Of a DNA stretch of 64,000 bases, positions 1-13,600 are shown piece after piece. The stretch covers positions 1,014,128 through 1,078,127 of the forward strand of contig CH003041.1 of the NCBI GenBank assembly GCA_000149265.1, read 5' to 3'. Below the pieces are notes generated by a model. The model did not search any database and was not told the DNA's origin. It saw only the letters and a list, made by a program, of their open reading frames with translations. Within the stretch, counting starts at the first letter, position 1. Each line of letters begins with the position of its first letter. Made by a program: the position numbers and the translations under genes. Source of the DNA: Ciona savignyi (taxonomy: Eukaryota > Chordata > Ascidiacea > Phlebobranchia > Cionidae).

Positions 1-122
1 GAAGGTGGCGCGGTTGGTGGCCTGTCGTTTGGGGGTTCCCCCACCTGCATGACCAACCGGAGTTTGTAGATAAAAAAAGCAACGAAGAAAAATGTACAAA
101 AACTACAATAATATATTGATAC

Positions 123-1215
123 TTAACTCTTTGCCTCCCAACTCGCGATATATCGCGAGTTGGTGAACAAACATGGTGTCCCGCGTCCCTATATATAGGG
201 GCAAATCTAAAATGCGATTTCTCCGCAACGCGTAATGTTAGAGAGCTCAGCTATGGCTCATTCGATCAAGGAAAGCCTGAAATTTATTCTCTGTAATTAT
301 CTTGGAGAAATATTCAAAATGTGAGGAGTGATAGCCTTTCTTTTTCAAGGCTTCGCCTGTGTTTTTGCTGAATTTTACACGAGTTTACACGTGACTAACT
401 CAGCGAATAGGAGTCGTGTTAAATTGGGGAGAAGCTCTTTTTGTCAAGCAAGTGTTTCTTTACATTCTCTGTGAATTTCGTGCCGTTGAGATAAAAAGGA
501 GAGCGTTGGTGACGTTTTCGCAGCAGGCGGTTATGCTTCGTGTTCACCAAAGCATGAATCCAGCTGGGCCTGCTGAGCGCACGATAAAGAAAAAGGCGGC
601 GAGAACTAGCTAGTTCGGTGTGCCCTGCTTTGAAGAATATTGGATATAGTATTTGCGTTTGTTTGGTTTTGTATGCCCTTTTTACACTTCCTTCACTGTT
701 CTTTTTTATACTTTTTACTATTTTAGTTCTACAAAACTAAAAACTTCAATGCGTTTTTGGTTCAAGTTTTCATAATATAGTCAGAAAAAAGGGAAATTTC
801 AATTACAAATAGTAAAAAAACTACTGAAGATAGAAATACAGTTTCGAATTTTCCTGAGTACAAAAACTATTAGACAATCTACATTCCAATTTTCATATCA
901 TTTGGGGCATTCCAATAATAAGTGAGTATTTCGTTTGTCAGTGCACCTCAAATTTTTCAAAGTCGAGCAGAATTTTCTTTGCATAAAAAGTGGTGTTCAC
1001 TAAAGTTTACATAATATATTCTTTATTAGAGGTAGATTTTAGATGTGCAGCTTGTTTAAAAGAGGGATAAATTATCTTTCCAACCATACTAAATATTAAA
1101 TCATAGCATAAACTTTAGAAAAACTGTGCTAATTTGAAAATGACTAAAAATTGTAAAAAACACTGCGGGACAGCATGTTTGAATTAATGCATTTGGCCGG
1201 GAGTGAAAGAGTTAA
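123..1215. mobile_element. piggyBac-like MITE with TTAA target duplication
   Basis: The stretch is bounded by TTAA at both ends (123-126 and 1212-1215). The left end reads TTAACTCTTTGCCTCCCA and the right end is its near inverted complement (GGGAGTGAAAGAGTTAA). TTAA target sites with short inverted repeats are typical of piggyBac elements. Just inside the left end, 136-157 is a perfect 22-bp palindrome centred on CGCGATATATCGCG, followed by a second palindrome CCCTATATATAGGG near 185-198. I see no transposase: the only frame of note (416-613, 65 codons) matches nothing I know. It lies in the intron after the last recognised USP32 exon. Ends are well supported; superfamily is inferred from the TTAA. 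Confidence 0.7.
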
Positions 1216-1307
1216 AGTTATAAAAATAACTCTTCCTACAAATATGTTGCTAATTTGGTAATTTAAAATAATAAATAAAATCATGTTGTGAAATTTCTAT
1301 TTAAATA

Positions 1308-1417
1308 TACACGCACGCACACACATACGCGCACACACACACACGCACGCACACACATACGCGCACACACACACACGCACGCGCACACCCGCACACCCGC
1401 GCACACACATGATCCAA
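1308..1417. repeat. CA/CG-rich microsatellite
   Basis: An alternating purine-pyrimidine run made of CA with interspersed CG and TA steps (blocks such as ACGCACGCACACACATACGC) inside a USP32 intron. Reading frames across it on both strands are low-complexity Thr/His or Val/Cys strings, so they are not taken as genes. Confidence 0.9.
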
Positions 1418-1688
1418 GTCTACAAACAGATTGTAGTGGGTTAAACCAAATGTTCCCTTTGGCATGCAACACATAGTATCAGCGTTTGTTACTTAAAGTT
1501 TATAGCAGTTATCTTATGTTAAATGCCACATATGGGTATAAGTTCATAGTTATCTGATTATAACTGTGATTTAATGTGGTTTACCCAGCACGAGACGCAT
1601 TAAATCAAATTTAACAATACACACAACTATTTAAAACAAGAAAAATATAAAAAAATAAGAAAAGTAAAGAAATTCAAAATCATGTTAC

Positions 1689-4600
1689 CTGTCACATAGT
1701 TTAAGGATTGTTTGAGCATTCCAAAGGCAGTGTTGCCAACACTAGAAATAGGAGTGTTGCCGGGAAATGCAATGTGAGACAATTGCTGCATAGATGATGC
1801 AATCTGAAACACAAGTCCAATATTTAAACAAAGTTGGTTCGAATATGGAAATTCTGACATAAGAATTGTCAAAATCCACATTTTGAATTAAGTATCCTAT
1901 ATAGAAGCTTTGACTACTACAAACACACTGTTATATGATGAGGTCTTAATACAGTTGGAGATTTCACAGCTGGCATTTTATACAGAAGCAGAATGCAAAT
2001 ATGAAATATTAATAGTAACAAGTCTAGCGGTGAACCATCTGAAATTATCTGATGCTAAATAAACTTTGTCCTACTCTAAAAAACTACTTTAAAAAAGCAG
2101 GTTAACATGGTGAGTATCTACTTTATTTTTTTACAAATTTTTTTAAATCTTTTCAGATAAAAAAATTAAATTGCACATGAGCAGTTTTATAAATTTAAAA
2201 TGATTTTACAAAAGTTTACCAACCAGCTGTCAATCAAATCTATGGCCAATATCACACATTAAAGCATGGTGATGTTTGTTTATGCAATTCGTAAACGTTT
2301 TTGTTGAATTTGAATTGTGAAATTCAGGAAAACAAAGCAGGTATTTAAAAAGTGTGATAATCGGGATATATTTAGTTATTGGGTGTTAACATATATAGTA
2401 ATTAGTAAAACATACGTTGGTAAAACACTTATTGGCAAAACTACAATCTGGTAACCAAAAACTTATTGGTAATACAGCATATTGGTAACAAAACACTTAT
2501 TGGTAACACAGCACATTGGTAACAAAGACACTTCTTGGTAACACAGCACATTGGTAACAAAGACACTTATTGGTAACACAGCACATCGGTAACCAAAACA
2601 CTTATTGGTAACACAGCACATTGGTAACAAAAACACTTATTGGTAACACAGCACATTGGTAACAAAAACACTTATTGGTAACACAGCACATTGGTAACAA
2701 AAACACTTATTGGTAACACAGCACATCGGTAACAAAAACACTTATTGGTAACACAGCACATTGGTAACAAAAACACTTATTGGTAACACAGGCCACAGCA
2801 CATTGGTAACAAAAACACTTATTGGTAACACAGCACATTTGTAACAAAAACACTTATTGGTAACACAGCACATTTGTAACAAAAACACTTATTGGTAACA
2901 CAGCACATTGGTAACAAAAACACTTATTGGTAACACAGCACATTGGTAACAAAAACACTTATTGGTAACACAGCCCAATTGGTAACAAAAACACTTATTG
3001 GTAACACAGCACATTGGTAACAAAAACACTTATTGGTAACACAGCACATTGGTAACAAAAACACTTATTCGTAACACAGCACATTGGTAACAAAAAACAG
3101 TTATTGGTAACACAGCCCAATTGGTAACAAAAACACTTATTGGTAACACAGCACATTGGTAACAAAAAACACTTATTGGTAACACAGCACATTGGTAACA
3201 AAAAACACTTATTGGTAACACAGCCCAATTGGTAACAAAAACACTTATTGGTAACACAGCACATTGGTAACAAAAACACTTATTGGTAACACAGCACATT
3301 GGTAACAAAAACACTTATTGGTAACACAGCACATTGGTAACAAAAACACTTATTGGTAACACAGCACATTGGTAACAAAAACACTTATTGGTAACACAGC
3401 ACATTGGTAACAAAAACACTTATTGGTAACACAGCACATTGGTAACAAAAACACTTATTGGTAACACAGCACATTGGTAACAAAAACACTTATTGGTAAC
3501 ACAGCACATTGGTAACAAAAACACTTATTGGTAACACAGCACATTGGTAACAAAAACACTTATTGGTAACACAGCACATTGGTAACAAACCTGGTGCCGC
3601 AGAATTAGTATGTTGAGTCTATGGAGTTCGATCCAACATTTCTCCCCTTTATTCGGAGCCGGGACAATTCGGGGTAAGACAGGGGAACCCCCGTACCTTG
3701 GTGGGTAAGGAGGGAACTTATAAATAAATTAAAACATTAATGACCAAGTTAATATGAGCATAGGCGTTGATTACCAGGGTAAAGGGGGTGGCATGTCGCC
3801 CCTGTATATTAAAATTGGGGGATTATACGAAATATACTTTACTTTTCACCGCCGGTTTATAATTATTACTTTACTTTTTAATGGCAGTAGAACAAATCTG
3901 TCTTACCAAAATCACTATCTTTGTTATAAAATTTGGCTTGTCTAATTGAAGTTGCCTATTCCATTCATTTTCCACATTTTAAATCAGTGCAATTAGGTAA
4001 TGCCGTTTAAAACGAGAAAAACTTTTTAATTTTGTTAAAGTTAATGGAAATATGAAATAAAAAAGTGCAGTATAAAAAATAAAAAATAGGGGTAAGCATT
4101 GGGTTCGAAACATGGTTAATAGAAGTAAATAATTATTTTTTCACTCAAAATTTAAACAAGTAAAATGTCCACCAATGCACGCTTATGTCAATATTAGACA
4201 TATATATTTCTTTTCAGTGTTGCCGAAACACTTCACTTACCAATGATGCAATGCTTTCCAAACTTGAGCTGGCAACACAACGAAATCAGAGCCTTCCACC
4301 AGCCCTTCCCTTAACCTGCCTCCTTCATCAGTTAGAGTGGATAGCTAGGGGAGAGAAAGATTTATATCACATTTTACCCCAGTTGGAGCATTCTTTGTTT
4401 AGTCTCTTTATATTTTATAGAAAGATTTGTTTATTTTCAAATTAAAAAACGTATTTGGTAAAACCCTAACATTTTATTCTTATTAAAATCTAACATTTAT
4501 CAGGGCCAATAATCCATACGCATATGAAGGCGTACGCAAGTAACGGGAGTAAACATGGCTCGCAACTGTAGTTTGTAAGACGTAAATCAGTTTAAAACAG

Positions 4601-7600
4601 TTTAAATTTGGTATTATAACAATATCACATTAAGATGCTACTGTAAATATTATAGACTCCAGTATTCGGACGCGCCATGTGTATAATAAAAAGATTTTAC
4701 TCAAGTTGAATAGAAAACGGCGCTAAATGTGAATTTGTGTTTGATATGCAAGAGTAAATTCTTATTCACACAGCATGCGTCACACGAGTAATCACAAGTA
4801 TTATTCGCGTTACTCGCGCAAAATGATTTATTCTTATTTTAAAATTGTTTTACAATTTCCCACCTTACTCTCCTCAGCGAGGATATCCAGGTTATTGATG
4901 GGACCGGGTGAGGGGTCAACGTTGGGGGGGATGGATTTCGACAATCGCTGGACCTTGCCTGGAAGCTTGCTACGAATTTTGCTCGATTTCTCAGTTGTTG
5001 CTGCTGCTGCTGCTGCTGCTGGAAGGGGGGTTAGAGGCTAGTTTTAGTGCTTCTGTGCTATATTCTTTTATATACTATAGCTCTATTCTATATACTATAG
5101 TATATTCTATATTGGTTATATTTAGTGGTATATATAGCTGTAACCAGGTGCTTTCTTATAGGTGTTTACTATCCTTAGAAATATATCTTGATGGGTTTCT
5201 CTATTTGCCGTGATTTGTTTAAGTTGTCTTATTAGAGGGTAAAAACATTAGAAGAAAATATTGGAAATTGGAACCGACTGGTAGTTAACGGTTGTTTTAT
5301 TGGGCTCGGCACTTACATCATGTTAGTTTAAAGCAGTAAATTAAATGGTTGAGCATAAGATGAACTGTGCGATGACTCCAGCAACCCCACTGTGGGCACT
5401 TGGTATTCATATACTCTGGTTTCGATTTCCTAACTTTCCAGCTAATGGTCTAACAGATACTCTTACCACAATGACATTGAATTTTTCTGAATTTAGTAAT
5501 AAAAATGTGCATTCTATATACTGTTTAAAACCACAAAAAAGCTTCAGCAAGTAGATTACAAACACAGCTTAATAAGTTGACATAACTGACACAAAACAGC
5601 TTGTGGTTTTAATAAACAAAAAAAAATAATTAAAAACAAACTTACAATGCAGATGTTGAGTTGATTCTGTGGCTTCTTGTGCTGAAGCCAGGGTGTCTGA
5701 CGATGAAGATCTCTCACTGTGGTACCCAGTGTCCACGATCGGACTTTCAAGTTTCCCATTTAACACCGGCTGTTATGGAAAGTAGGGTAAAATTCAACGA
5801 TCAAAATTTTTTGTGTTGGGTTATAGTCATGTTGCATTTTTCCATGGTGGAGTTTTTTAAGGTGACCAATTGGAAATTTAAATGTTAAATTTTTAACCAT
5901 GATGCGAAAGGTTGCAAAAATTATGGTGTGAAACGAACATTAATTAAAAAACCACTAGGTCTACAGCTACAATGGGGCAACTTTAATTGATGGGAAAAGG
6001 AAAAAAGGAAAACTGCTCATTCAAACTATATGAAACCCTTTATGATCTCTGCTCTAAACCATAACTTCAACAGTAGAATAAACAAAACTTTAACCCCAGC
6101 CCTAACAGTCACTCTAACACACTAATCTTCAATTTCCCCTTTCTTCACTCCATCTCTTTTAGATTTTTCAGCTACAACATAAATGCCACAATTTTTGCAG
6201 TTAAAAGATGAAATGATGGGAGATATATGCGTGATAACCTTACAAAGCTGATCATTCACTAAAGGAGTCGGGAAAACTGATTAGTCTGGCGCATTGTGCA
6301 TTGTCTATCAACAGAAGGGTTGCTGATTCAAAACTGGTCACTAACTAGTAGGTTTTGTCCTTGGGCAAGGCACTAAGGGACATTGCCTAAACCCAGCAGA
6401 TTAATGGGTTTTACCAAATTAAAGGAATGTATAAATCATACACAACACACTGCAATAGCTCCGGTAACCTGACAGTGGACACAAGGTGATCTGACGATTG
6501 CTCATGTGTTAAACCCCTGGTTTTCCCATTTACGGGGATAAACATGAATATCCTAATTTTAAACAAAAATAAACAGCACTGAACTCACATCATACTGAGT
6601 GTGCAGTTTCCACTGTTGCCACCATTTCCCAGATGCAATGTACCATGTTTCACCGGGTGTCAGTTCACTTTGGCTTGCTCTGAGGGGGTTATAAGGGTAA
6701 AGTGCATGTGTGGTTGAGTTGTTATTTCGATCAACTTAAAAAGCAAGGAAAGAGATGAATCCTAAGAAAAATGTATTTTTGGGGAAAATTAAACTAGCAG
6801 TCAAGAAAACAGGATTTATTTAAATTTTTGTGAAAAATTAAAGTGTTATCTAAAGATGCTTTCACACTGATAATATTATTTCCACCAAAAATGTACATTC
6901 GCAGAATGTTTTTACTCATTTTAATTATAAATCAATTATGTTCAAGTTTAAGTGTGTTTTGTATCGTATTCTATAGCCCAATGCACGGAATACATAAAGT
7001 GAGCAAACAGCAAAACAGTATGGTTTAAATGACTCAATTCAGGTATTTTTTGAAAAATTAAAAAAAAACACATTTTCAATCGATGTACACACCACAAACT
7101 GCAGATGGATTTTTTGGGGGGTCTATAAAATGGCAACATTACTGAAGTTATTTATTTATGTACTTAACATCTCAAGCATAGATTGTCTAACTAATTTATC
7201 TGATATTTTCTTTATTTACAGCAACAAAAACACAATCATAATTTATTTTACGATGAGTTCTTTTATAAATAGTGCATGATGATAATGATTGATTATACCA
7301 TAAAACTTTGGCCCATACAGAAATGCAAATTATTCATCATGAAATATTCCATAAACTGCCCTTAGGGAGATTTTGATCAAAGGTAAAGTAAAGTTTCATT
7401 CTAAAATAAAAAATCATAATTCCAGGTATGAAATGTTGTAAAAATTGAATTGTTATTCACTGTAATGATGGTATCATTTAAAAACCAATAATACAATATT
7501 GTTTGTTTTTTTTGGTTTAATTTGAATGTGATTTTATTTTCAAAATTTGGATTTCTAATGTATGTACTTTGTTCTTTTATTATATATGTTATTCAATTAA

Positions 7601-10600
7601 ATAGAAAATACTTTATAAGATAATTTAAGAATTGAAAAATGATATTATTGTGAAAAATGGATTCTGTATACAAATTGGAGTTAAAGACATTGTCTTTTCT
7701 TGTATTTATAATACTTATAGTGAACTTATATAAAACAAAAGTGTATTTAATTCTTGTTACATTTTCATAAAGTAAACTGTACAAAAGGCATATTTATTTT
7801 AATATGTTTAAATTAACTTTTTAAACTAGAACACAAAACTGTTTTTTTTAATTTGCCATTCCAGTAAACACCCAAAAAATCTGTTATCGCTTTTTTATTT
7901 TATTTTATGGGGGTAATAGGGTGAATGGTTGTTATGATAACGTGGTTGCCTAATAAAAGGAAGTAATGGTGGTTAAAGGGGGTAAATGCGGGGTCACGGG
8001 GGTTAACGACGGTAATGGTGGTAAGTGAGAGTAATTGAGGTAAATAGAAACGGGTGTAATGAGTGCTTTATAGGGGTAAAACTTACCTTTGCATCCAGCC
8101 CCTTATAATGATCCCTTCCTCAATAGGTGAGGTGGGTCGCAACCCGAGCACAATATGACATATCTCGACCACTATGTTCAGTAGACTGATGGGTAGCGGG
8201 TCATCCAAACTCCATAATTGATATTCCTCAAGTGTTATTTCACCCTTCTGTGGGAAAGAAAGTTTTCAGATAATATAAAGAGGAAAGGGGCATTTTCATT
8301 CAACATTAGTGAAAGCAAGATTATATCCATTAAATATATGAATAAGTTACAGCATAATTATACTATACTAAAGGTTTTGGATAATATTACGAGAAAAGTG
8401 AAATTTTTAATGTACATACCTAAAAGAGGATTTCATCGAGCATACTAATAAACTACACCGATAAATAGACAACTTAATATTGGCTTGGGAAAAATGATGA
8501 TAAAAATGGACCTATTGTTTTTTCATGCAAAACATATAAAATACCAAATAAACTGAGTTTTAATCAAACAAACAAATGTGAAAAATGGAAAAATTATTAG
8601 GTACATATTATAGAAAAGTTCAGCAATAAACAAAGTTTTTTTTAATAATGTCATAAAAAAATTAATTAATTGATGATATTTTACTAAGTTATTAAGTATT
8701 TTTAAGTCATTAATTAAAAAAAACCCAAGTGATTTGTTTTTTTTGTTCTGAACTTTAAAGGTAATTTCCGTACCGCAGTGTTAGAGTTGCATAGAACGTG
8801 AGATACGATTTCCGAAACGGCATCACTGTTTTCCAGTGTTTCTTCTTCCAGTTTCTTGCTGGCAACACTGCCCTTCAGAGCATTGACCTTGTGGACCTGC
8901 AGCAAACTGACAGCCATCGCTTTGATTTCATTGCTGTTTAGCTTTCCATCTTGGTCAGAGTCAAACATCTTGTAACAAACTGGGGAAGAGAGCAAAGCTT
9001 GAATCTAATGTTTTGGCAATATAATAAAAAATTACATTAACATAATAATATATGTATGGTATGTTTTGTTATAATGTTTGGTGCCTACTGAAAATTTACA
9101 ATATACAATAAATTTTGGGGGGTTTTTAGAATGAAAAAAAATAATATAAAGAGCTTGAATCTATTTTTTGGTAGGAATTAAAAAAATACATTGTTATAAT
9201 AAGATATGTTTTGTTATAATGTTTGGTGCCTACTATAATAAGATATGTTTTGTTATAATGTTTGGAGAATTATAATTTTATAATCTTCAGTTTCCCTTCT
9301 TCCGGCTTTCCTCCTTTTAGTTTTCCCCACCCCGCAAATGCAACTTACACTTCTGTCTCTCCGCCAAGGGGCCTCGACAGCAAGCCGATACTCCACACGA
9401 TATTTCTTTAAAGTCGATGTGGCCGTCACGGTTCTCGTCAAAGGCGTTGAACAATCCTGTGATATTTATTTAAACTCAATTGTGGCTTGTTTTATTATTC
9501 CATTAAATTTAACACTGTAGTAGACGGAAATTCAAGAGCATTAGTGGGTAGGGACACGACTTAACTGCTGAAATATGGAAATAACTGTTTTATAAAATAT
9601 GGAAATAACTGTTTCCTAAAAAATGAAAATAACAAAATATGGAATTTAACTTGTTTTTTCTAAAAACTAACCGAACAGCAAAGGTTTAAGGGTATAGTTG
9701 TTAATCCTGTGTTGTAATTAGTGATATTTCTGGATTTTGAAAATTAACCTTTAAGCAAGTGATCAAAAGCCGACCTGCAAAAAAATTTGGTGTATCAGCT
9801 GTAAAATGAGGTCACTGATTACTGATTAACCAAACTGAGCAAGGGTTTTAAATGGAGTTTAAATAAAAGATTGTTATCGTCAAATCTGATTACTCAGTGT
9901 ACATATCCCCACCCACCCCCTGTATACACATTGTATGTTAGGAATTTTTGGGAGATGAAACAGACTCTGTCAATGTGGCAGCTCATACCTCAAGTCTCTA
10001 TTAGACATTTATCAAAATTTACAAACCATAAAGCGCATTGTCTATAAATTGCTTTGTTTTTCTATATGTAAGACGTATAAGAGGGGTTGTTTTTGGGGAC
10101 GGGTTTGTTTATAAAAGAATAGTGTCAGTACTGGTTTTAAATGTAGGCAGTAAAGCACTTTCTGACTAATACATTAGGCTGGGGGTGGGCAACTTCTCTA
10201 TTCGGTGGGCCACATGTGGGGAAAATGAAGTTCTTGGTGGGCTGGATTATTACATGAATAGTATTCAATATCTTATTTACAGGGTATGGTTAGATACAAT
10301 GTGCGGACCGCTCAAAAATTTTTCAAGGAGCCCGGCCGGCGGGCTGTACGTTGCCCATGTCTGCATTATGCTTACCAGCTTATAAGGCAAATGATAAGTT
10401 TTTTTTTTAAAAAGGGCTTTACAGTCAGCTTTATGCTTCGTAAAATAGAGTATAATATTTTTTGATAATGAAATATATAAAAATTATAATCCAGCATGAT
10501 TAATTTTGATTTGTAGAAGCATTGGTATTATTAATATAAGCCCAGAGTAAGAAAATGTTTAAATTGTACTTTTTACTAACATTCACACAAGCAGATCAAA

Positions 10601-13600
10601 GTAAGGGCCAGTGCCCTATGTTCTAGCAATTAATTTATAGTAATGGGACTGTGTAAAGTGGCTAAACATACACAATGTAAAAGATACTAGTTCATCAGCC
10701 CTTTTTTGTTTACCCAAGGGTAAAGGTCATAATAATGAGCATGTGTCACACAGTCAGAGGTTTGTCAATCTCGGGTATTACAGATAACAGTGGTCCATAA
10801 CAACTACCAACCCGGACCATAACCAACCCAGACAAACTTATGGATGAACTATCACAATGGAACTATTTCAATGTAGTACTATCGGGGCAACCATACTACT
10901 GTGCAATCATACAAATAACTATATGTCCGACCGGTTAGTCTGGCGGTTTATTCAACCGAAAGGTTGTAGGTTCAAAACTGGTCGGTAGCTAGTCAGTTGT
11001 GTGTTTGGGCAAGGCACTTAACGGACATCGCCTGAACCCAGCGGATTAATGGGTTCTCCCAAATTAAAGGTATGTATGAATTATACGCAACACACTGCAA
11101 TAGCTCCGGTAACCCGACGGTGGGTCGATGTGATCTGACGATTGCCCGTGTGTTAACACCCTTGGTTTTCCCAATCATGGTAATAAACATGAATATCCTA
11201 TCCTATATCCTAACTTAATACAGTAAAAACTTCACCTTGTACTAAGCATGGAGGTAAGGGTGGTGATACGAATGAGGTGAAGGTGGTGAGATCAAATCTG
11301 CCGGTTTTCGATTGCGACTTCAACAACCAATATTGCTTTTCTAGCTCCGTGATGTCTGATTCATCCACTGTGTTGAGATAAGATGGGTTTGTCATGAAAG
11401 AATTAACATTTTCATGATGCCTATATAAATGTACCGGATAGGTATAAATAACAGTATCGTCATACTATTTACAGAAAAATTGGATATAGCAGAAGGTTGT
11501 TTTTTTTATAATGTGCAGTCATTACCGCAGAGTAATGCCCGTATGCTGTACCTTTCACTGGTAGTATGTCGTTAAGGATGATTATTCGATTGACAAATGT
11601 AAGTTTATTGGTTTACATGGCCTTTATCGTCTCTCCTCAATTTGGCATATGTGATGAACACAGTCATTTATGTGCAAGATATCTATAAGACCATTAACAG
11701 AATACTAGGCAGGGCCAAAAGTTCATCAAATTTTGGGCAAGTAAGAATTGCATGTGGAAGCTCACTCGACTATTAGACTAATCTTTCACGCAAGTAACAT
11801 GAGTAAATCTTTTATCAAAATAATAAACATGTTAAAACAAAACGTGTTATAAAACGAAAAGAAAGTATTTAATAACAATTGGATTTGTTTTTTATTCTCC
11901 TATACGCCAGTTGAATAGAAAACGGTAGCGGTAAACGTTAATTACTTTTTTATTTGGAAGAGTAAATTCTTACTCTCACGACGTGCGTCACGCGAGTAAA
12001 CATGTGAGTGTTACTGGCATTACTGTTACTGGCAAAATTCTTGGTCCTGCTAAGTAGGAAAGAGTAAACCATATGGGCATTTACTATGTGGTAATATTTT
12101 TAGACAAGTTTCCATCATATAGAATACATATGGATGGACACATTGTATTCTTTTGTAGCCTGGGGTGTAAAAACTTTACACAAGCCATCGCCAGGTTACG
12201 GGTGCTATTACTACTGCATTTATTTTTTTGCCATGGGAAAAAGACTAGTTTAGTTATATTTAGTTGTAAAGCAAATGTAACATAATAACATAATGGAATT
12301 AGAATTATAAAATTATAATGGGCAAAATAGTTAGCCAGAGGCATGACTGTCAGATGAATGAAATACGACCCTAGGATGCAGTCATATCAATAGCGTGTAA
12401 CAGACTATGTTATCAATACATGCGTTTATGATTAAATTTACAGATAGCAGATATTTTATATTATGCTTCACTAATTGACAACTAAGGACTTGATATACTT
12501 TCAATGCCATTAAATGGGATTTTGCATGCCTAACTTGCGACAAGTTCTGTTAAGTTTAATAAATATATATTTAAGATTGAAAACAATAACGTGTTATAAT
12601 GCAAACAAAAAAGTGTTAAAGGTTTTGTTTTTTATTCTCCTATACGGGAAGAAACTTAGGCTTTACATTGTGTAAATATGTTAACTAAAATAAAATAAGT
12701 ATGGATATTTAACCCCGAAAAACTCAACACTACATATTTATATTGTGACAGCTAAACTGTGTACTTGGTATGTGACGCTTCTGTGAGCAGACTGTAAAGG
12801 CGTGTCAGTCAATAAGCATGCAAGCCACAATTTTAGTTGAAGTTTATTTTTATTGTAAGTCACCTATGCGAATATGATGGGGGCTTTATACTGGAGGGGA
12901 AATATACCTGGGGAGAGTATGCAGTAACTTCTTAATCCCTAATGAATTATTTTAGTCACCTCACTAACAGAGCAAAAATTTACCAGCCGATTTATAAAGC
13001 AATTGATGTTTTTTGACTAAAAAACATACTTCTTCTCTATTCTCTTTCACTAAATAAAACGTTTACCCTGAGAACAGAAATGGGTGCAAAAAACATCGCA
13101 GTCACTGAAGCACCATCATAATCACAACACTAACAGCGCTAATTTTACTATCCTTTTTACAACACTAACAGTGCTAATTTTACTATCCTGGAGCAAATTT
13201 TGAGTTTAAGTTTTAAGTTCAAGTTCAAGTTATAACGTTACCATAGTACTCACAGTGTGTGACACCAGCAAGGGTTTGGTAGAAGTTGGGCATTTCAGTG
13301 TGGTCGGTTAAACTGACTGTGATTCCGCTTGAGTTGACGAGCCAGCGTGTCACAGAAGTCACGTCGGGGTATTTCATCACCCACGACCGAAATGCATCGT
13401 AAGTCACATTTTCATTCTGTTGAAAATTAAGTACATGTGTTATTTTTTTATTAAAAGAAAGGATTTACGGTACATAACTTTTACTGGAGTATTTTTCAAA
13501 CCACATTCTTTATATATAAGAATAAGTAAGGGAATAAATTGAACGTTTAATTGAAAATTTTCTTTAACATGCCTTTAACAGTTAAAATTTGGAAAAAGAC

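Noticed and set aside
1-37. Possible minus-strand USP32 exon ending the window (acceptor GGTCATGCAG, then Pro-rich codons)
   Set aside because: The acceptor has a weak pyrimidine tract and no frame resembles the conserved CFSRMQ block expected next in USP32.
2995-3314. Two minus-strand frames of 94 codons with Cys/Tyr-rich repeats
   Set aside because: They translate the 35-bp minisatellite (35 x 3 periodicity) inside a USP32 intron and have no other support.
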